Both the position numbers and the translations under genes were made by a program. From positions 1,612,001 to 1,676,000 of the forward strand of contig NZ_JUGU01000001.1 of NCBI RefSeq assembly GCF_000799465.1: a stretch of 64,000 nucleotides of DNA, read 5' to 3'. A model generated the notes under the pieces. The model did no database searches. It was given only the letters and a program-made list of their open reading frames with translations, and was not told where the DNA came from. Shown piece after piece: positions 1 to 8,512 of this stretch (position 1 is the stretch's first letter; each line of letters opens with the position of its first letter). Source of the stretch: Psychroserpens sp. Hel_I_66. Lineage in GTDB: Bacteria; Bacteroidota; Bacteroidia; Flavobacteriales; Flavobacteriaceae.

Positions 1-1
1 A

Positions 2-1609
2 CTAAAAGGTGATATCACCCAAGAAGTGTTTAAACAAGAACTTGCCACAGATATAGGTTTTCTTATTGGAGCTGCTGTTATCACTGGTATTTTTACTTTT
101 TTCATGAGACAAACCATTATTAATGTGTCTCGATATATTGAGTATGATTTAAAAAATGAAATCTACCAGCAATATCAAAACTTATCACTTAATTTCTATA
201 AAGCCAATAGAACTGGTGATCTTATGAATAGAATTAGTGAAGATGTTGGAAAAGTTAGAATGTACGCAGGACCCGCAATTATGTACACTATCAATACCGT
301 AACACTTTTTATAGTTGCTCTAATATATATGATTAGTGTCGCTCCAAAATTAACTTTGTATACAGTTTTACCTTTACCATTGCTATCTTTTATTATTTAC
401 AAATTAAGTAAGGTAATTAATAAGCGTAGTAGGATTGTACAAGAATATTTATCCCATTTATCTGCATATACCCAAGAATCCTTTAGCGGAATTTCAGTTA
501 TAAAATCCTACGGAATAGAATCCAGAAACTACGATGAGTTTAATAAACTTTCTTCGGAAAGCAAACAGAAACAAATTGATTTAACTAAGGTGCAAGCTTT
601 ATTTTTCCCATCTATGATTTTACTTATTGGTGTTAGTAACATTCTCGTGGCTTATATTGGAGGTATGCAATACATCAATGGAGAAATACAAGAAATTGGT
701 ACCATAGCAGAGTTTTTAATCTATGTCAATATGTTGACCTGGCCTGTTGCGACAGTGGGTTGGGTAACCAATTTGGTGCAGCAAGCTGAAGCATCACAAA
801 AGAGAATCAACCAGTTTTTAAAAGAAAAACCCGAAGTAAAAAATTTAAACGACACACCAACTTCTATAGATGGCAATATAGAATTTAAGGATATCACCTA
901 TATCTATCCAGACACAAATATTAAAGCTTTAGACCACGTAAGCTTTTCATTAAAAAAAGGTGAAACCCTTGCCATTTTAGGAAAAACAGGTTCTGGAAAA
1001 TCAACTATTCTAGATTTAATTGGACGTTTGTATGATGTACAGGATGGTAAAATTTTAATTGATGGCAAGCAAATAGATCAAATACACCTCAAAAGCCTTA
1101 GGGATAGCATCGGCTATGTGCCACAGGACGCATTTTTGTTTTCAGACACTATTGAAAACAATATCATGTTTGGAAAAGAAGATGCTACTGAAGAAGAAGT
1201 CATAAAAGCTGCGAAAAACGCTGATGTACATAAAAACATAAAGACCTTCAACAATGGTTATAAGACTAAATTAGGAGAACGAGGTATCACACTTTCAGGT
1301 GGGCAAAAGCAGAGAATTTCTATTGCTAGAGCTATCATTAAAGCTCCAGAGATTATGCTTTTTGATGATTGCCTTTCTGCAGTTGATACAGAAACTGAAG
1401 AAAAAATCCTCACTAGTCTTCGAGAAATTTCCGAAGGAAAAACAACTATAATTGTAAGTCATCGTGTCTCTTCTGCAAAAGATGCAGATAAGATAATTGT
1501 ACTTAAAGATGGTAAAATTATTCAAAACGGTACTCACGAAACCCTTATAGACGCAGATGGTTACTACAAAAAACTGTACTTAAAACAACTTACCACAAAA
1601 GAATTATAG
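2..1609 (+). CDS. ABC exporter, fused permease and ATPase (5' end outside window)
   Basis: Half-transporter of the lipid/drug exporter (MsbA/MdlB-like) class, expected in the inner membrane. The frame is open from base 2, so the true start lies upstream; the GTG at 26 is only the first in-window start codon. Family length is about 580-600 aa and 527 aa follow that GTG, so roughly the first TM helix is missing. The membrane domain spans about residues 1-270 (numbered from base 26), then the nucleotide-binding domain: Walker A GKTGSGKS near residue 320, signature LSGGQKQR, Walker B LFDDCLSAVD, H-loop VSHR. The residue after the Walker B Asp is Asp instead of the usual catalytic Glu, as seen in one half of some heterodimeric exporters. 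Substrate cannot be told from sequence. Confidence 0.93.
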   Translation, partial: LKGDITQEVFKQELATDIGFLIGAAVITGIFTFFMRQTIINVSRYIEYDLKNEIYQQYQNLSLNFYKANRTGDLMNRISEDVGKVRMYAGPAIMYTINTVTLFIVALIYMISVAPKLTLYTVLPLPLLSFIIYKLSKVINKRSRIVQEYLSHLSAYTQESFSGISVIKSYGIESRNYDEFNKLSSESKQKQIDLTKVQALFFPSMILLIGVSNILVAYIGGMQYINGEIQEIGTIAEFLIYVNMLTWPVATVGWVTNLVQQAEASQKRINQFLKEKPEVKNLNDTPTSIDGNIEFKDITYIYPDTNIKALDHVSFSLKKGETLAILGKTGSGKSTILDLIGRLYDVQDGKILIDGKQIDQIHLKSLRDSIGYVPQDAFLFSDTIENNIMFGKEDATEEEVIKAAKNADVHKNIKTFNNGYKTKLGERGITLSGGQKQRISIARAIIKAPEIMLFDDCLSAVDTETEEKILTSLREISEGKTTIIVSHRVSSAKDADKIIVLKDGKIIQNGTHETLIDADGYYKKLYLKQLTTKEL

Positions 1610-1678
1610 TTATTTGTTGCTTACTATTCTTTTTTTTTAGATTTTTGAAGTGCAATCAATAAAAAATTAAAAATAGTT

Positions 1679-2074
1679 ATGAGTGATCATGGAATGATGG
1701 AGAAAGAGGAAATTTTCTCAAAAGTTTTAAGGGCAGGTAGAAGAACTTATTTTTTTGATGTTAGAGCAACTAAAGCTGGAGATTATTATCTTACGATTAC
1801 AGAGAGTAAGAAATTCACGAACGACGATGGTTCTTTTCATTATAAAAAACATAAAATCTACTTGTACAAAGAAGATTTTAGTGAGTTTAATGAGATTTTA
1901 AAAGAAATGACCGATTACATTATTGATGAAAAAGGTGATGAAGTTATTAGTGAACGTCATCAAAAAGATTTCAAAAAAGAAGACTATAATGCAGATGATA
2001 TTACCGAAGGTGGTGAATCTTCAAATACAGATTCTGCTGAAAAATTTACAGACATCAATTTTGAGGACATATAA
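1679..2074 (+). CDS. PUR-family DNA/RNA-binding protein (DUF3276)
   Basis: Small protein of 131 aa. Residues 8-80 match the DUF3276/PUR-alpha-like fold found across Bacteroidota: the EEIFSKVLRAGRRTYFFDV start, then a strand-rich segment with YYLTITESKK and KIYLYKEDF. The family binds single-stranded nucleic acid; the target here is unknown. The C-terminal 45 residues are acidic and probably disordered. It follows the ABC gene after about 70 bp and is closed by a strong terminator, so it may be transcribed alone or with that gene. Family assignment is by recognition of the conserved block; the cellular role is inference. Confidence 0.82.
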   Translation: MSDHGMMEKEEIFSKVLRAGRRTYFFDVRATKAGDYYLTITESKKFTNDDGSFHYKKHKIYLYKEDFSEFNEILKEMTDYIIDEKGDEVISERHQKDFKKEDYNADDITEGGESSNTDSAEKFTDINFEDI

Positions 2075-2097
2075 CATCCCGAATTGTTAAATATACC

Positions 2098-2128
2098 AAA
2101 CCGCTATTCAATGAGTAGCGGTTTTTTT
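2098..2128 (+). terminator. Rho-independent terminator after the PUR gene
   Basis: Nine-base-pair stem AAACCGCTA (2098-2106) with TAGCGGTTT (2116-2124), a 9-nt loop, and a T tract running to 2128. It lies 24 bp after the stop codon at 2074 and 28 bp before the next ATG. Confidence 0.85.
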
Positions 2129-2155
2129 ATTTTTATAAACTAATCAACTTACTTT

Positions 2156-4660
2156 ATGAGATTATTAATAGTACTATTTTTACTTTGTGGTTTAAACCTA
2201 AACGCACAATCCCAAAACGATCTTTCTTATTATCTACCTCAAGAGGTCACTTATGACCAGAATATTCCAACTCCAGAATCTATAATTGGTCATCAAGTTG
2301 GAGAATGGCATGTTACACATGATAAATTAATGTTCTACATGCAAGCCCTGGCAAAAGCATCCAACAGGATTACAATTGAAAACCGAGGTACAACCTTTGA
2401 AGGCAGGCCTCTGCTCCTTCTCACCATAACATCTCCAGAGAACCACGATAATCTCGAAGCCATAAGAGAAACGCATATCGCTTCTACAGACAATAGTAGC
2501 GTCAACACCAGCAATATGCCAATTGTCGTCTACCAAGGGTTTTCCATCCATGGTAATGAACCAAGCGGATCAAACGCCTCAATGGTAGTCGCCTATTATT
2601 TGGCAGCTGCGCAAAGTGATGAAGTTAAAAACCTTTTAAAAAATACTGTAATTTTATTTGACCCATCATTTAATCCAGACGGTTTACAACGATTTGCCTA
2701 TTGGGCAAATACCAATAAAAGTAAAAACCTCAACCCAGATCCCAATGATAGGGAATATGACGAAATCTGGCCTGGAGGAAGAACAAACCACTACTGGTTT
2801 GACATGAATCGTGACTGGTTGCCAGTGCAATTGCCAGAATCACAGGCGCGTATTGCCAGCTTTCATAAATGGCTGCCAAATATTTTGACAGATCACCATG
2901 AAATGGGAACCAATGCCAGTTTCTTTTTCCAACCTGGAATTCCGTCACGAACGCATCCCTTAACTCCAAAACTCAACCAAGAGCTGACCAAGAATATTGG
3001 TGATTTTCACGCCAAGGCTTTAGATAAAATTGGTTCACTGTACTACACAGAAGAAAGTTTTGATGATTTTTACTACGGAAAAGGATCAACCTTTCCAGAT
3101 ATAAATGGTGGTATTGGGATCTTGTTCGAGCAAGCCAGCTCTCGAGGTCATATTCAGGAAAGTGAAAATGGAATCATTACATTTCCCTTTACCATTAGAA
3201 ACCAATTTACTGCAGCGCTTTCTACTTTGGAGGCAGCAGTGAATATGCGTGAGGATATTTTACAATATCAGCATGACTTTTACAAAAACGCAAGAAATGA
3301 AGCTTCCAGAGAAGCAACCAACGGAATTGTTTTTGGAGATGAAAAGGATGCTGCAAAAACCTTTCATTTAGCTGAAATACTAAAACGCCAAAATATAGAA
3401 TTTCATGAAATAAAGAACGACTTTACAAGTAATGGCAAGCGTTTTAAGAAAGGAAATGCTTTTGTTATTCCGAAGAATCAAAAAAATTCAAGAATGATAA
3501 ATGCGATGTTTGAAAAGCGCACAACATTTCAAGACAGCTTGTTTTACGATGTCTCTGCATGGACGTTTCCGTTAGCTTTTGGGCTGGATTATACTGAAGA
3601 TATTGCGCTTTCAAATGCAGGCGATAAAGTAGAAAATCTAAAAATGAAAACTGGCAAAGTTTCTAAAAAAAGCAACTACGCCTATCTTATGGAATGGCAT
3701 GAATACTATACACCAAAAGCATTGAACGCTATTTTAAATAGCGATTTACGTGCAAAAGTTGGGATGAAACAGTTTAGCATGAACGGTAAGGATTACGATT
3801 ATGGGACTATATTGATACCTGTTCAAAATCAAAATAAATCGGCATCAGAAATTTTTGAGCTTTTGCAGCAAATTTCCGAAGAAAGTCATTTAGACATTGA
3901 TGGAGTAGATACGGGATTAACCAAGGGGATCGATTTAGGAAGCAATAATTTTAAAGCTTTGGAGCAACCTAAGATCGCCATGATTGTTGGTGATGGAATT
4001 AGCCCATATGATGCTGGTGAAATGTGGCATTTGCTTGATCAACGTTATGATATACAACTCACCAAATTGGATAACAGCTCACTTAACAGAGCAGATTTAA
4101 GTCGTTACAACACCATTATTTTGCCAAGCGGTCGTGTAGATGGTAGCGCAACCAAAAAATTAAAAGATTGGGTTCAAGAAGGTGGAACTTTGATAGGTTT
4201 TAGAAGTGTTCTAAATTGGTTGAATGGCAATAAATTCTTAAAATTAGATTTCAAAAAAATGGAACGCGAAGCTAAGGATATAAACTATGAGCAACGCGGA
4301 GATTTTAGAGGTGCACAAGTAATTGGAGGCGCTATTTTTGAAGCTGATATTGACCGATCCCACCCAATTAATTTTGGATATAAAAATGATAAGATCGCAT
4401 TATTTAGAAATAATACGCTTTTTATGAAACCAGATAAGCAAAGTTATAACAACCCAATTCAATACACTAAAAACCCACTTTTAAGTGGTTATATTTCTAA
4501 GGACAATTTAGATAGTTTAGCCACCACTGTCCCTTTCAAATCTGTTGGTTTAGGTCGTGGTACTGTTATTGTCTTTACAGATAATACTAATTTTAGAGGG
4601 TTTTGGTACGGTACCAATAAATTATTGATGAACGCTGTGTTTTTTAGGGAAGAAATGTAG
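2156..4660 (+). CDS. Secreted M14-family zinc carboxypeptidase with C-terminal GATase-like domain
   Basis: 834 aa with a signal peptide (residues 1-17, cleavage around LNAQS), so periplasmic or exported. The peptidase domain is M14-like: HGNE at 132-135 supplies the first zinc ligands (HxxE), DHHEMG at 246-251 probably the second His, and FEQASSRG fits the catalytic Glu region. From about residue 610 a different domain follows (IAMIVGDGISPYDAGEMW, then IILPSGRVDG), which looks like a class I glutamine-amidotransferase/ThuA-like Rossmann fold. This two-domain layout recurs in Bacteroidota M14 peptidases. No T9SS sorting domain is visible. It likely trims peptides for nutrition; the substrate is unknown. 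Confidence 0.9.
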   Translation: MRLLIVLFLLCGLNLNAQSQNDLSYYLPQEVTYDQNIPTPESIIGHQVGEWHVTHDKLMFYMQALAKASNRITIENRGTTFEGRPLLLLTITSPENHDNLEAIRETHIASTDNSSVNTSNMPIVVYQGFSIHGNEPSGSNASMVVAYYLAAAQSDEVKNLLKNTVILFDPSFNPDGLQRFAYWANTNKSKNLNPDPNDREYDEIWPGGRTNHYWFDMNRDWLPVQLPESQARIASFHKWLPNILTDHHEMGTNASFFFQPGIPSRTHPLTPKLNQELTKNIGDFHAKALDKIGSLYYTEESFDDFYYGKGSTFPDINGGIGILFEQASSRGHIQESENGIITFPFTIRNQFTAALSTLEAAVNMREDILQYQHDFYKNARNEASREATNGIVFGDEKDAAKTFHLAEILKRQNIEFHEIKNDFTSNGKRFKKGNAFVIPKNQKNSRMINAMFEKRTTFQDSLFYDVSAWTFPLAFGLDYTEDIALSNAGDKVENLKMKTGKVSKKSNYAYLMEWHEYYTPKALNAILNSDLRAKVGMKQFSMNGKDYDYGTILIPVQNQNKSASEIFELLQQISEESHLDIDGVDTGLTKGIDLGSNNFKALEQPKIAMIVGDGISPYDAGEMWHLLDQRYDIQLTKLDNSSLNRADLSRYNTIILPSGRVDGSATKKLKDWVQEGGTLIGFRSVLNWLNGNKFLKLDFKKMEREAKDINYEQRGDFRGAQVIGGAIFEADIDRSHPINFGYKNDKIALFRNNTLFMKPDKQSYNNPIQYTKNPLLSGYISKDNLDSLATTVPFKSVGLGRGTVIVFTDNTNFRGFWYGTNKLLMNAVFFREEM

Positions 4661-4695
4661 TAAGCTTTGCTATTTGGTAAAAAATCTTTATACTA

Positions 4696-5031
4696 TTAAG
4701 TTATGGGACTTCCATTTTTGACATGATTTTCTGGGTTTAGAAGTATGACATCTTTACCGTCAACTGCACCGAGAAGTAAACATTCGCTCATAAATTTTGC
4801 AATTTGTTTCTTCGGAAAGTTGACAACCGCAACAATTTGCTTTTTGAGTAATTGTTCTTTACTGTAAAGCGTTGTAATTTGAGCTGACGATTTTTTTATT
4901 CCCAATGCTCCAAAATCGATTGTTAATTGATATGCTGGGTTTCTTGCTTGAGGGAAATCGTTCACTTCTATAATGGTACCGATTCTTAAATCTACTTTTG
5001 TAAAGTCCTCGAAAGTTATTATATTATTCAT
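4696..5031 (-). CDS. csaA: CsaA-type tRNA-binding-domain protein
   Basis: 111 aa, one complete tRNA-binding (EMAP II/OB-fold) domain. Visible family marks are FTKVDLRIGTIIEVNDFP near the start, RNPAYQLTIDFG, the SSAQIT segment, and the C-terminal SECLLLGAVDGKDVILLNPE. Family members dimerise; in Bacillus CsaA has export-chaperone activity, in other bacteria the role is unclear. It is divergent from the thioredoxin-like gene, with 31 bp between the start codons. Confidence 0.88.
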   Translation of the reverse strand: MNNIITFEDFTKVDLRIGTIIEVNDFPQARNPAYQLTIDFGALGIKKSSAQITTLYSKEQLLKKQIVAVVNFPKKQIAKFMSECLLLGAVDGKDVILLNPENHVKNGSPIT

Positions 5032-5062
5032 AGAAACAATTTAAACTAAAAATATAAAAAAT

Positions 5063-5617
5063 ATGGCACGCACCTCTTCAAATATGCTTGAGCTTGGAAC
5101 AAAAGCTCCAGATTTTGAATTATTAAATACAGTTGATGATACTTTAGTAACTTTAGATGAAGCTAAAGGCGTCAAAGGAACCTTAGTAATGTTTATATGC
5201 AACCACTGCCCATTTGTGGATCATGTAAATCCGCAATTGGTAAAATTGGCAAAGGATTATGCTTCAAAAGGCATTAATTGTATAGCTATTTCCAGTAATG
5301 ATGTTGAGAGTTATCCGCAAGATGGTCCAGATAAAATGAAAACACACGCGATTGATCATGACTACATCTTTCCATACTTATATGATCAAACGCAAGATGT
5401 TGCAAAAGCCTATAAGGCAGCTTGCACTCCAGATTTCTTTGTTTTTGATAGCGAGCTAAAATTGGTTTATAGAGGGCAACTTGATGATTCCAGACCAGGA
5501 AACGATATTGAATTGACTGGTGCAGATATAAGAACAGCTTTTGATCACCTTTTGAATAACAAGCCAATTTCCGAAGATCAAAAACCTAGTATTGGTTGTA
5601 ATATAAAATGGAAATAG
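5063..5617 (+). CDS. Thioredoxin-family / AhpC-TSA-like protein
   Basis: 184 aa with a thioredoxin fold and no signal peptide, so cytoplasmic. A redox CxxC is present as CNHCPF (C46-C49), preceded by APDFELLNTVDD typical of AhpC/TSA domains, with the later TPDFFVFDSELKLVYRGQLDD segment carrying the cis-Pro region. The family is common in Flavobacteria and usually labelled thioredoxin family protein; the substrate is unknown. A third Cys near the C-terminus (IGCNIKW) is usual in this subfamily. Confidence 0.88.
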   Translation: MARTSSNMLELGTKAPDFELLNTVDDTLVTLDEAKGVKGTLVMFICNHCPFVDHVNPQLVKLAKDYASKGINCIAISSNDVESYPQDGPDKMKTHAIDHDYIFPYLYDQTQDVAKAYKAACTPDFFVFDSELKLVYRGQLDDSRPGNDIELTGADIRTAFDHLLNNKPISEDQKPSIGCNIKWK

Positions 5618-5757
5618 AAGTGAAATTATTTTAAAGCACTAAAGCTTGTTATAAGCTGGAGATCCCGCTTTGAGATCCTTTTTTTCAATGGGATTAATTC
5701 GAATTGCACTTCCAATTTGCCTTAACGCTTTTGAAAGCAAATTCTCATTAAAATAAT

Positions 5758-5789
5758 AAAATCCTGTCTGAATACACAGACAGGATTTT
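5758..5789. terminator. Strong inverted repeat, likely terminator
   Basis: Perfect 13-bp stem: AAAATCCTGTCTG (5758-5770), loop AATACA, CAGACAGGATTTT (5777-5789). A-rich and T-rich ends make it usable from either strand. It lies about 140 bp beyond the thioredoxin-like gene stop. Confidence 0.75.
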
Positions 5790-5812
5790 ACCCCTAACTA
5801 AACTAAATTTTA

Positions 5813-5849
5813 AATCTTAATTTGTCCGCTTAACTACTAAATTAAGATT
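5813..5849. repeat. 11-bp perfect inverted repeat with 15-nt loop
   Basis: AATCTTAATTT (5813-5823) and AAATTAAGATT (5839-5849), ending 8 bp before the ATG at 5858. It could be an operator or RNA hairpin of the putative gene remnant. No regulator can be named. Confidence 0.45.
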
Positions 5850-5940
5850 ACCTACTTATGATAAAGAAACTACTTCTAGTTTCCATCTGCTTTATATACG
5901 TTCGGTTTTCTCTATTTGGATCACGACATATAAAAAAAAT

Positions 5941-6720
5941 TTACATTTTTTTTGCCTCTTCCCAGAAAACGTCCATCTGCTCTAGCGTCATCTCTGATAA
6001 AGATTTTTTTAAATCTTTTGATTTTTGTTCTAAATATTGAAATCTTTTAATGAATTTTTTATTGGTTCGCTCTAATGCACTCTCTGGATCAACTTTTAAA
6101 AAGCGTGCGTAATTGATCATAGAAAATAGAACATCTCCAAATTCACTTTCAATTTTATCTTGGTTATTTTGATTGACCTCTTCTTGAAGTTCTGCCAATT
6201 CTTCTTTAACTTTTTCAAAAACCTGATGCGGTTCTTCCCAGTCAAAACCAACTCCTGCAACTTTATCTTGAATACGGTTTGCTTTTACCATTGCTGGCAA
6301 ACTTTTAGGAACACCTTCAAGAACGCTTTTTTTCCCTTTACCTTCTTTCAACTTGAGTTGTTCCCAGTTTCTTTTGACGTCCTCTTCGTTCTCGACGGTT
6401 ACATTTCCGTAGATATGAGGATGGCGATTAATGAGCTTATCGCAAATGCTATTACACACATCTGCAATATCAAAGGCGTTTTTCTCGCTTCCAATTTTTG
6501 AATAAAAAACGATGTGTAGCAATACATCACCAAGCTCATTTTTCACCTCTTGGAGATCGTCTTCTAAAATGGCATCACCAAGCTCGTAAACTTCTTCTAT
6601 GGTAAGGTGACGAAGGGTTTGAAGCGTTTGCTTTTTATCCCATGGACATTGGTCTCGCAGTTCGTCCATGATGACAAGCAAGCGCTCAAATGCTTTTAAT
6701 TGCTGGGTTTTATCTGCCAT
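5941..6720 (-). CDS. mazG: Nucleoside triphosphate pyrophosphohydrolase MazG
   Basis: 259 aa, full length for MazG, hydrolysing non-canonical (d)NTPs to monophosphates. Two all-alpha MazG domains are visible: the N-terminal one with LRDQCPWDKKQTLQTL, EEVYELGDAI and NELGDVLLHIVFY, and the second with KVKEELAELQEEV and SEFGDVLFSMINYARF. Acidic residues of the ExxE...ExxD type in each domain bind Mg2+. Minus-strand gene downstream of DUF5606, with a 98-bp gap that contains its own TATTTTTG element. Confidence 0.95.
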   Translation of the reverse strand: MADKTQQLKAFERLLVIMDELRDQCPWDKKQTLQTLRHLTIEEVYELGDAILEDDLQEVKNELGDVLLHIVFYSKIGSEKNAFDIADVCNSICDKLINRHPHIYGNVTVENEEDVKRNWEQLKLKEGKGKKSVLEGVPKSLPAMVKANRIQDKVAGVGFDWEEPHQVFEKVKEELAELQEEVNQNNQDKIESEFGDVLFSMINYARFLKVDPESALERTNKKFIKRFQYLEQKSKDLKKSLSEMTLEQMDVFWEEAKKM

Positions 6721-6747
6721 TTCGTAAATTTAATATGTTTATCATAT

Positions 6748-6755
6748 CAAAAATA
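6748..6755 (-). promoter_or_regulatory. Putative -7 element of mazG promoter
   Basis: Minus strand reads TATTTTTG, matching the Bacteroidota -7 box TAnnTTTG, 27 bp upstream of the mazG start. No clear -33 TTG at the right spacing. Confidence 0.45.
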
Positions 6756-6818
6756 CAATGCTTTTATTCAGCTTAAAATTTTAAGGGAAACTTAATATGA
6801 ACAATCTATTAACTAAGC

Positions 6819-7244
6819 TTATTCTTCTTCGTCTGTAGTAACTTCACTACCCTCTTCTAGGGCATCAAGTAGATCGTGTTTTTGAAGTAAGTTATACCAT
6901 TGCACAATTTTTTTGATATCACTGGCATATACTCGATCTTCATCGTAATCTGGTAAGACTTCAAAGAAATATTCTTCTAATTTATCTTTAGAATCTTTAT
7001 GACTAATTGAGGTTTCTTTAGAATCTTCTTTGTCTTTTATTTTTTTAAGGACTTCTCTTAGTGGCAATTCTTCTGTTAAAGTATACACAGCTATTTCACT
7101 TAATACACTTATATTACTGTGAATATTTACAGATACCTTTTTATTATCGATTAAAGATTCTGCGATGAAACCACTACGTGTTTGTGCAACGATTTTATAT
7201 AATCCTGGTTTTCCAGAAATGGAAAGTATTTTATCTAAACTCAT
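6819..7244 (-). CDS. DUF5606 domain protein
   Basis: 141 aa. The N-terminal 60 residues (MSLDKILSISGKPGLYKIV, then GFIAESLIDNKK) match DUF5606, a small family restricted to Bacteroidota and regularly found next to peptide deformylase, as here (15-bp gap to def). Function is unknown. The middle is charged and Ser/Lys rich; the C-terminus ends in an acidic tail. Conserved gene order with ruvX, def and mazG suggests a housekeeping role, which is inference. Confidence 0.83.
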   Translation of the reverse strand: MSLDKILSISGKPGLYKIVAQTRSGFIAESLIDNKKVSVNIHSNISVLSEIAVYTLTEELPLREVLKKIKDKEDSKETSISHKDSKDKLEEYFFEVLPDYDEDRVYASDIKKIVQWYNLLQKHDLLDALEEGSEVTTDEEE

Positions 7245-7259
7245 ATAATTTTTAAAATA

Positions 7260-7850
7260 TTAGCGCTTTTTTTTCATTAATGGAAAACGCATTCTATAAT
7301 CTACATTTATTTTTCCTTTTGAAATATTACCCAATTTACCTTTTATTAAACGCTTTTTTAATGAAGAAATTTTATCGGTAAATAATACACCTTCAATATG
7401 GTCATACTCATGTTGTACTACTCGGGCAATTAAACCGTCATACACTTCGGTATGGGTTTTAAAATTTTCATCTTGGTATTTGATGGTTATTTTTGGTTGT
7501 CTAAAGACATCTTCCCTAACATCTGGAATGCTCAAACAGCCTTCATTAAAAGCCCACTCATCACCTTCTTCTTCTAAAATTTCAGCATTTATAAAGGTTC
7601 TTTTAAAATTTTTAAGTTGCGATTGCTCTTCTTCAGTAAACACATCATCTTCTGCAAATGGCTCGGTATCAACTAGAAATAAACGTATTGGCAATCCTAT
7701 TTGTGGAGCAGCCAATCCCACGCCAAATGCGCCATGCATGGTTTCTTTCATGTTCTCTATAAGTGCCTCTAGATTTGGATAATCTTTAGTTATTGGCTCT
7801 GCTATTTTTCTCAAAACAGGATCACCATAGGCAACAATTGGTAATATCAT
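7260..7850 (-). CDS. def: Peptide deformylase
   Basis: 196 aa. Removes the N-formyl group from new polypeptides in the cytoplasm. All three signature motifs are intact: GVGLAAPQ (43-50), EGCLS (103-107, Cys105 metal ligand) and HEYDH (147-151, two His ligands and catalytic Glu). Contains the insertion between motifs 1 and 2 usual for Bacteroidota. It is 65 bp downstream of ruvX on the same strand, with a promoter-like element in that gap. Confidence 0.97.
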   Translation of the reverse strand: MILPIVAYGDPVLRKIAEPITKDYPNLEALIENMKETMHGAFGVGLAAPQIGLPIRLFLVDTEPFAEDDVFTEEEQSQLKNFKRTFINAEILEEEGDEWAFNEGCLSIPDVREDVFRQPKITIKYQDENFKTHTEVYDGLIARVVQHEYDHIEGVLFTDKISSLKKRLIKGKLGNISKGKINVDYRMRFPLMKKKR

Positions 7851-7870
7851 TATATTGTAATTTTCGGGTG

Positions 7871-7878
7871 CAAAAATA
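7871..7878 (-). promoter_or_regulatory. Putative -7 element of def promoter
   Basis: Minus strand reads TATTTTTG (TAnnTTTG type), 20 bp upstream of the def ATG, in the gap after ruvX. Confidence 0.45.
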
Positions 7879-7915
7879 CGATTCTTTATAATATCTAAGA
7901 ATTTTTAAGAGGCTT

Positions 7916-8329
7916 TTAAGTCGGATTTTGCAAATAACTCTGTAAAATAATAGTAGCACTAATCTCATCGACGAGAGCTTTATCCTTACGCTGTTTTTTT
8001 TTGAGACCACTATCAATCATCGTTTGAAATGCCATTTTTGAAGTGAACCGCTCATCAACTCGCTTTATTGGTACTTGCGGAATTTCCTTCTCAAGTCTAA
8101 TCAAAAATTTCGCTATGGATTGCTCACTCTCAGAAGGCTCATAATTCATTTGTTTTGGCTCTCCAACGATGAATAATTCTACTTTTTCTTCGGAAATGTA
8201 ACGTTTCAAAAAAGTTATCAACTCTTTTGTGTCTACTGTTGTCAGTCCAGATGCAATGATTTGAAATTCATCTGTGACCGCAATTCCTGTTCTTTTTATT
8301 CCGTAGTCTAATGCTAAAATTCTCGCCAT
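7916..8329 (-). CDS. ruvX: Holliday junction resolvase-like protein RuvX/YqgF
   Basis: 137 aa, RNase H-like fold. ALDYGIKRTGIAVTD (D8 in the first acidic motif), IVGEPKQMN, VDERFTSKMA and the KALVDEISATIIL acidic end are conserved family features. Members act in pre-16S rRNA 5'-end maturation or Holliday junction resolution. First gene of the minus block ruvX-def-DUF5606-mazG; its start is about 35 bp from the terminator of the putative small RNA unit 1. Confidence 0.95.
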   Translation of the reverse strand: MARILALDYGIKRTGIAVTDEFQIIASGLTTVDTKELITFLKRYISEEKVELFIVGEPKQMNYEPSESEQSIAKFLIRLEKEIPQVPIKRVDERFTSKMAFQTMIDSGLKKKQRKDKALVDEISATIILQSYLQNPT

Positions 8330-8363
8330 ATGGCAAAGTTACCTTTATAAAATGAATTTCTTT

Positions 8364-8465
8364 TAAAAAAAAACTCTTCTTCACATATGTAAAAGAAGAG
8401 TTTAGTAATCAATTATTAATTAAATCCATGAAATAATTCACCCTCTACCTTAAACATTTCATGTT
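8364..8465 (-). ncRNA. Putative small RNA, unit 1 of 3
   Basis: Minus-strand unit downstream of the bipartite element at 8472-8500. The predicted transcript begins near 8465 with an 8-bp hairpin (arms 8427-8434 and 8456-8463) and ends in an 11-bp hairpin (8371-8381/8393-8403) followed on the minus strand by a run of about eight U. Only very short reading frames are present. Length about 95-100 nt. Boundaries are predicted, not known. No homology to a known RNA can be claimed by eye; flavobacterial RNA families such as Flavo-1 in Rfam should be compared. Confidence 0.5.
8371..8403 (-). terminator. Terminator of putative small RNA unit 1
   Basis: Stem AAACTCTTCTT/AAGAAGAGTTT (8371-8381 and 8393-8403), followed on the minus strand by a run of T (plus-strand A run ending at 8373). 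Points leftwards towards ruvX. Confidence 0.75.
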
Positions 8466-8471
8466 ATTTAT

Positions 8472-8500
8472 TAAGACACGTTATTACATGATAAGTCACA
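8472..8500 (-). promoter_or_regulatory. Bipartite element TGTGAC-N16-TGTCTTA, copy 1
   Basis: On the minus strand TGTGAC (8500-8495), 16 nt, TGTCTTA (8478-8472). The same two blocks with the identical 16-nt spacer occur at 8617-8645 and 8764-8792. Spacing suits a promoter for an alternative (ECF-like) sigma factor or a two-half-site operator; this is inference. Confidence 0.5.
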
Positions 8501-8512
8501 TATTTAAATACC

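Larger units (their letters stand above)
5618..5940. other. Gene-poor gap with terminator, inverted repeat and possible gene remnant
   Basis: 323 bp between convergent genes. It holds a strong 13-bp hairpin (5758-5789), an 11-bp inverted repeat (5813-5849), and an ATG at 5858 followed by a hydrophobic, signal-peptide-like start that reads only 60 codons and runs into the 3' end of mazG on the other strand. No known family is recognisable. The arrangement resembles the leader and first codons of a lost exported-protein gene. Confidence 0.4.

Noticed and set aside
5858..6040. 60-codon plus-strand ORF starting with a signal-peptide-like sequence
   Set aside because: More than half overlaps the 3' end of mazG in antisense and the C-terminal part has no recognisable fold; kept only as a possible gene remnant.
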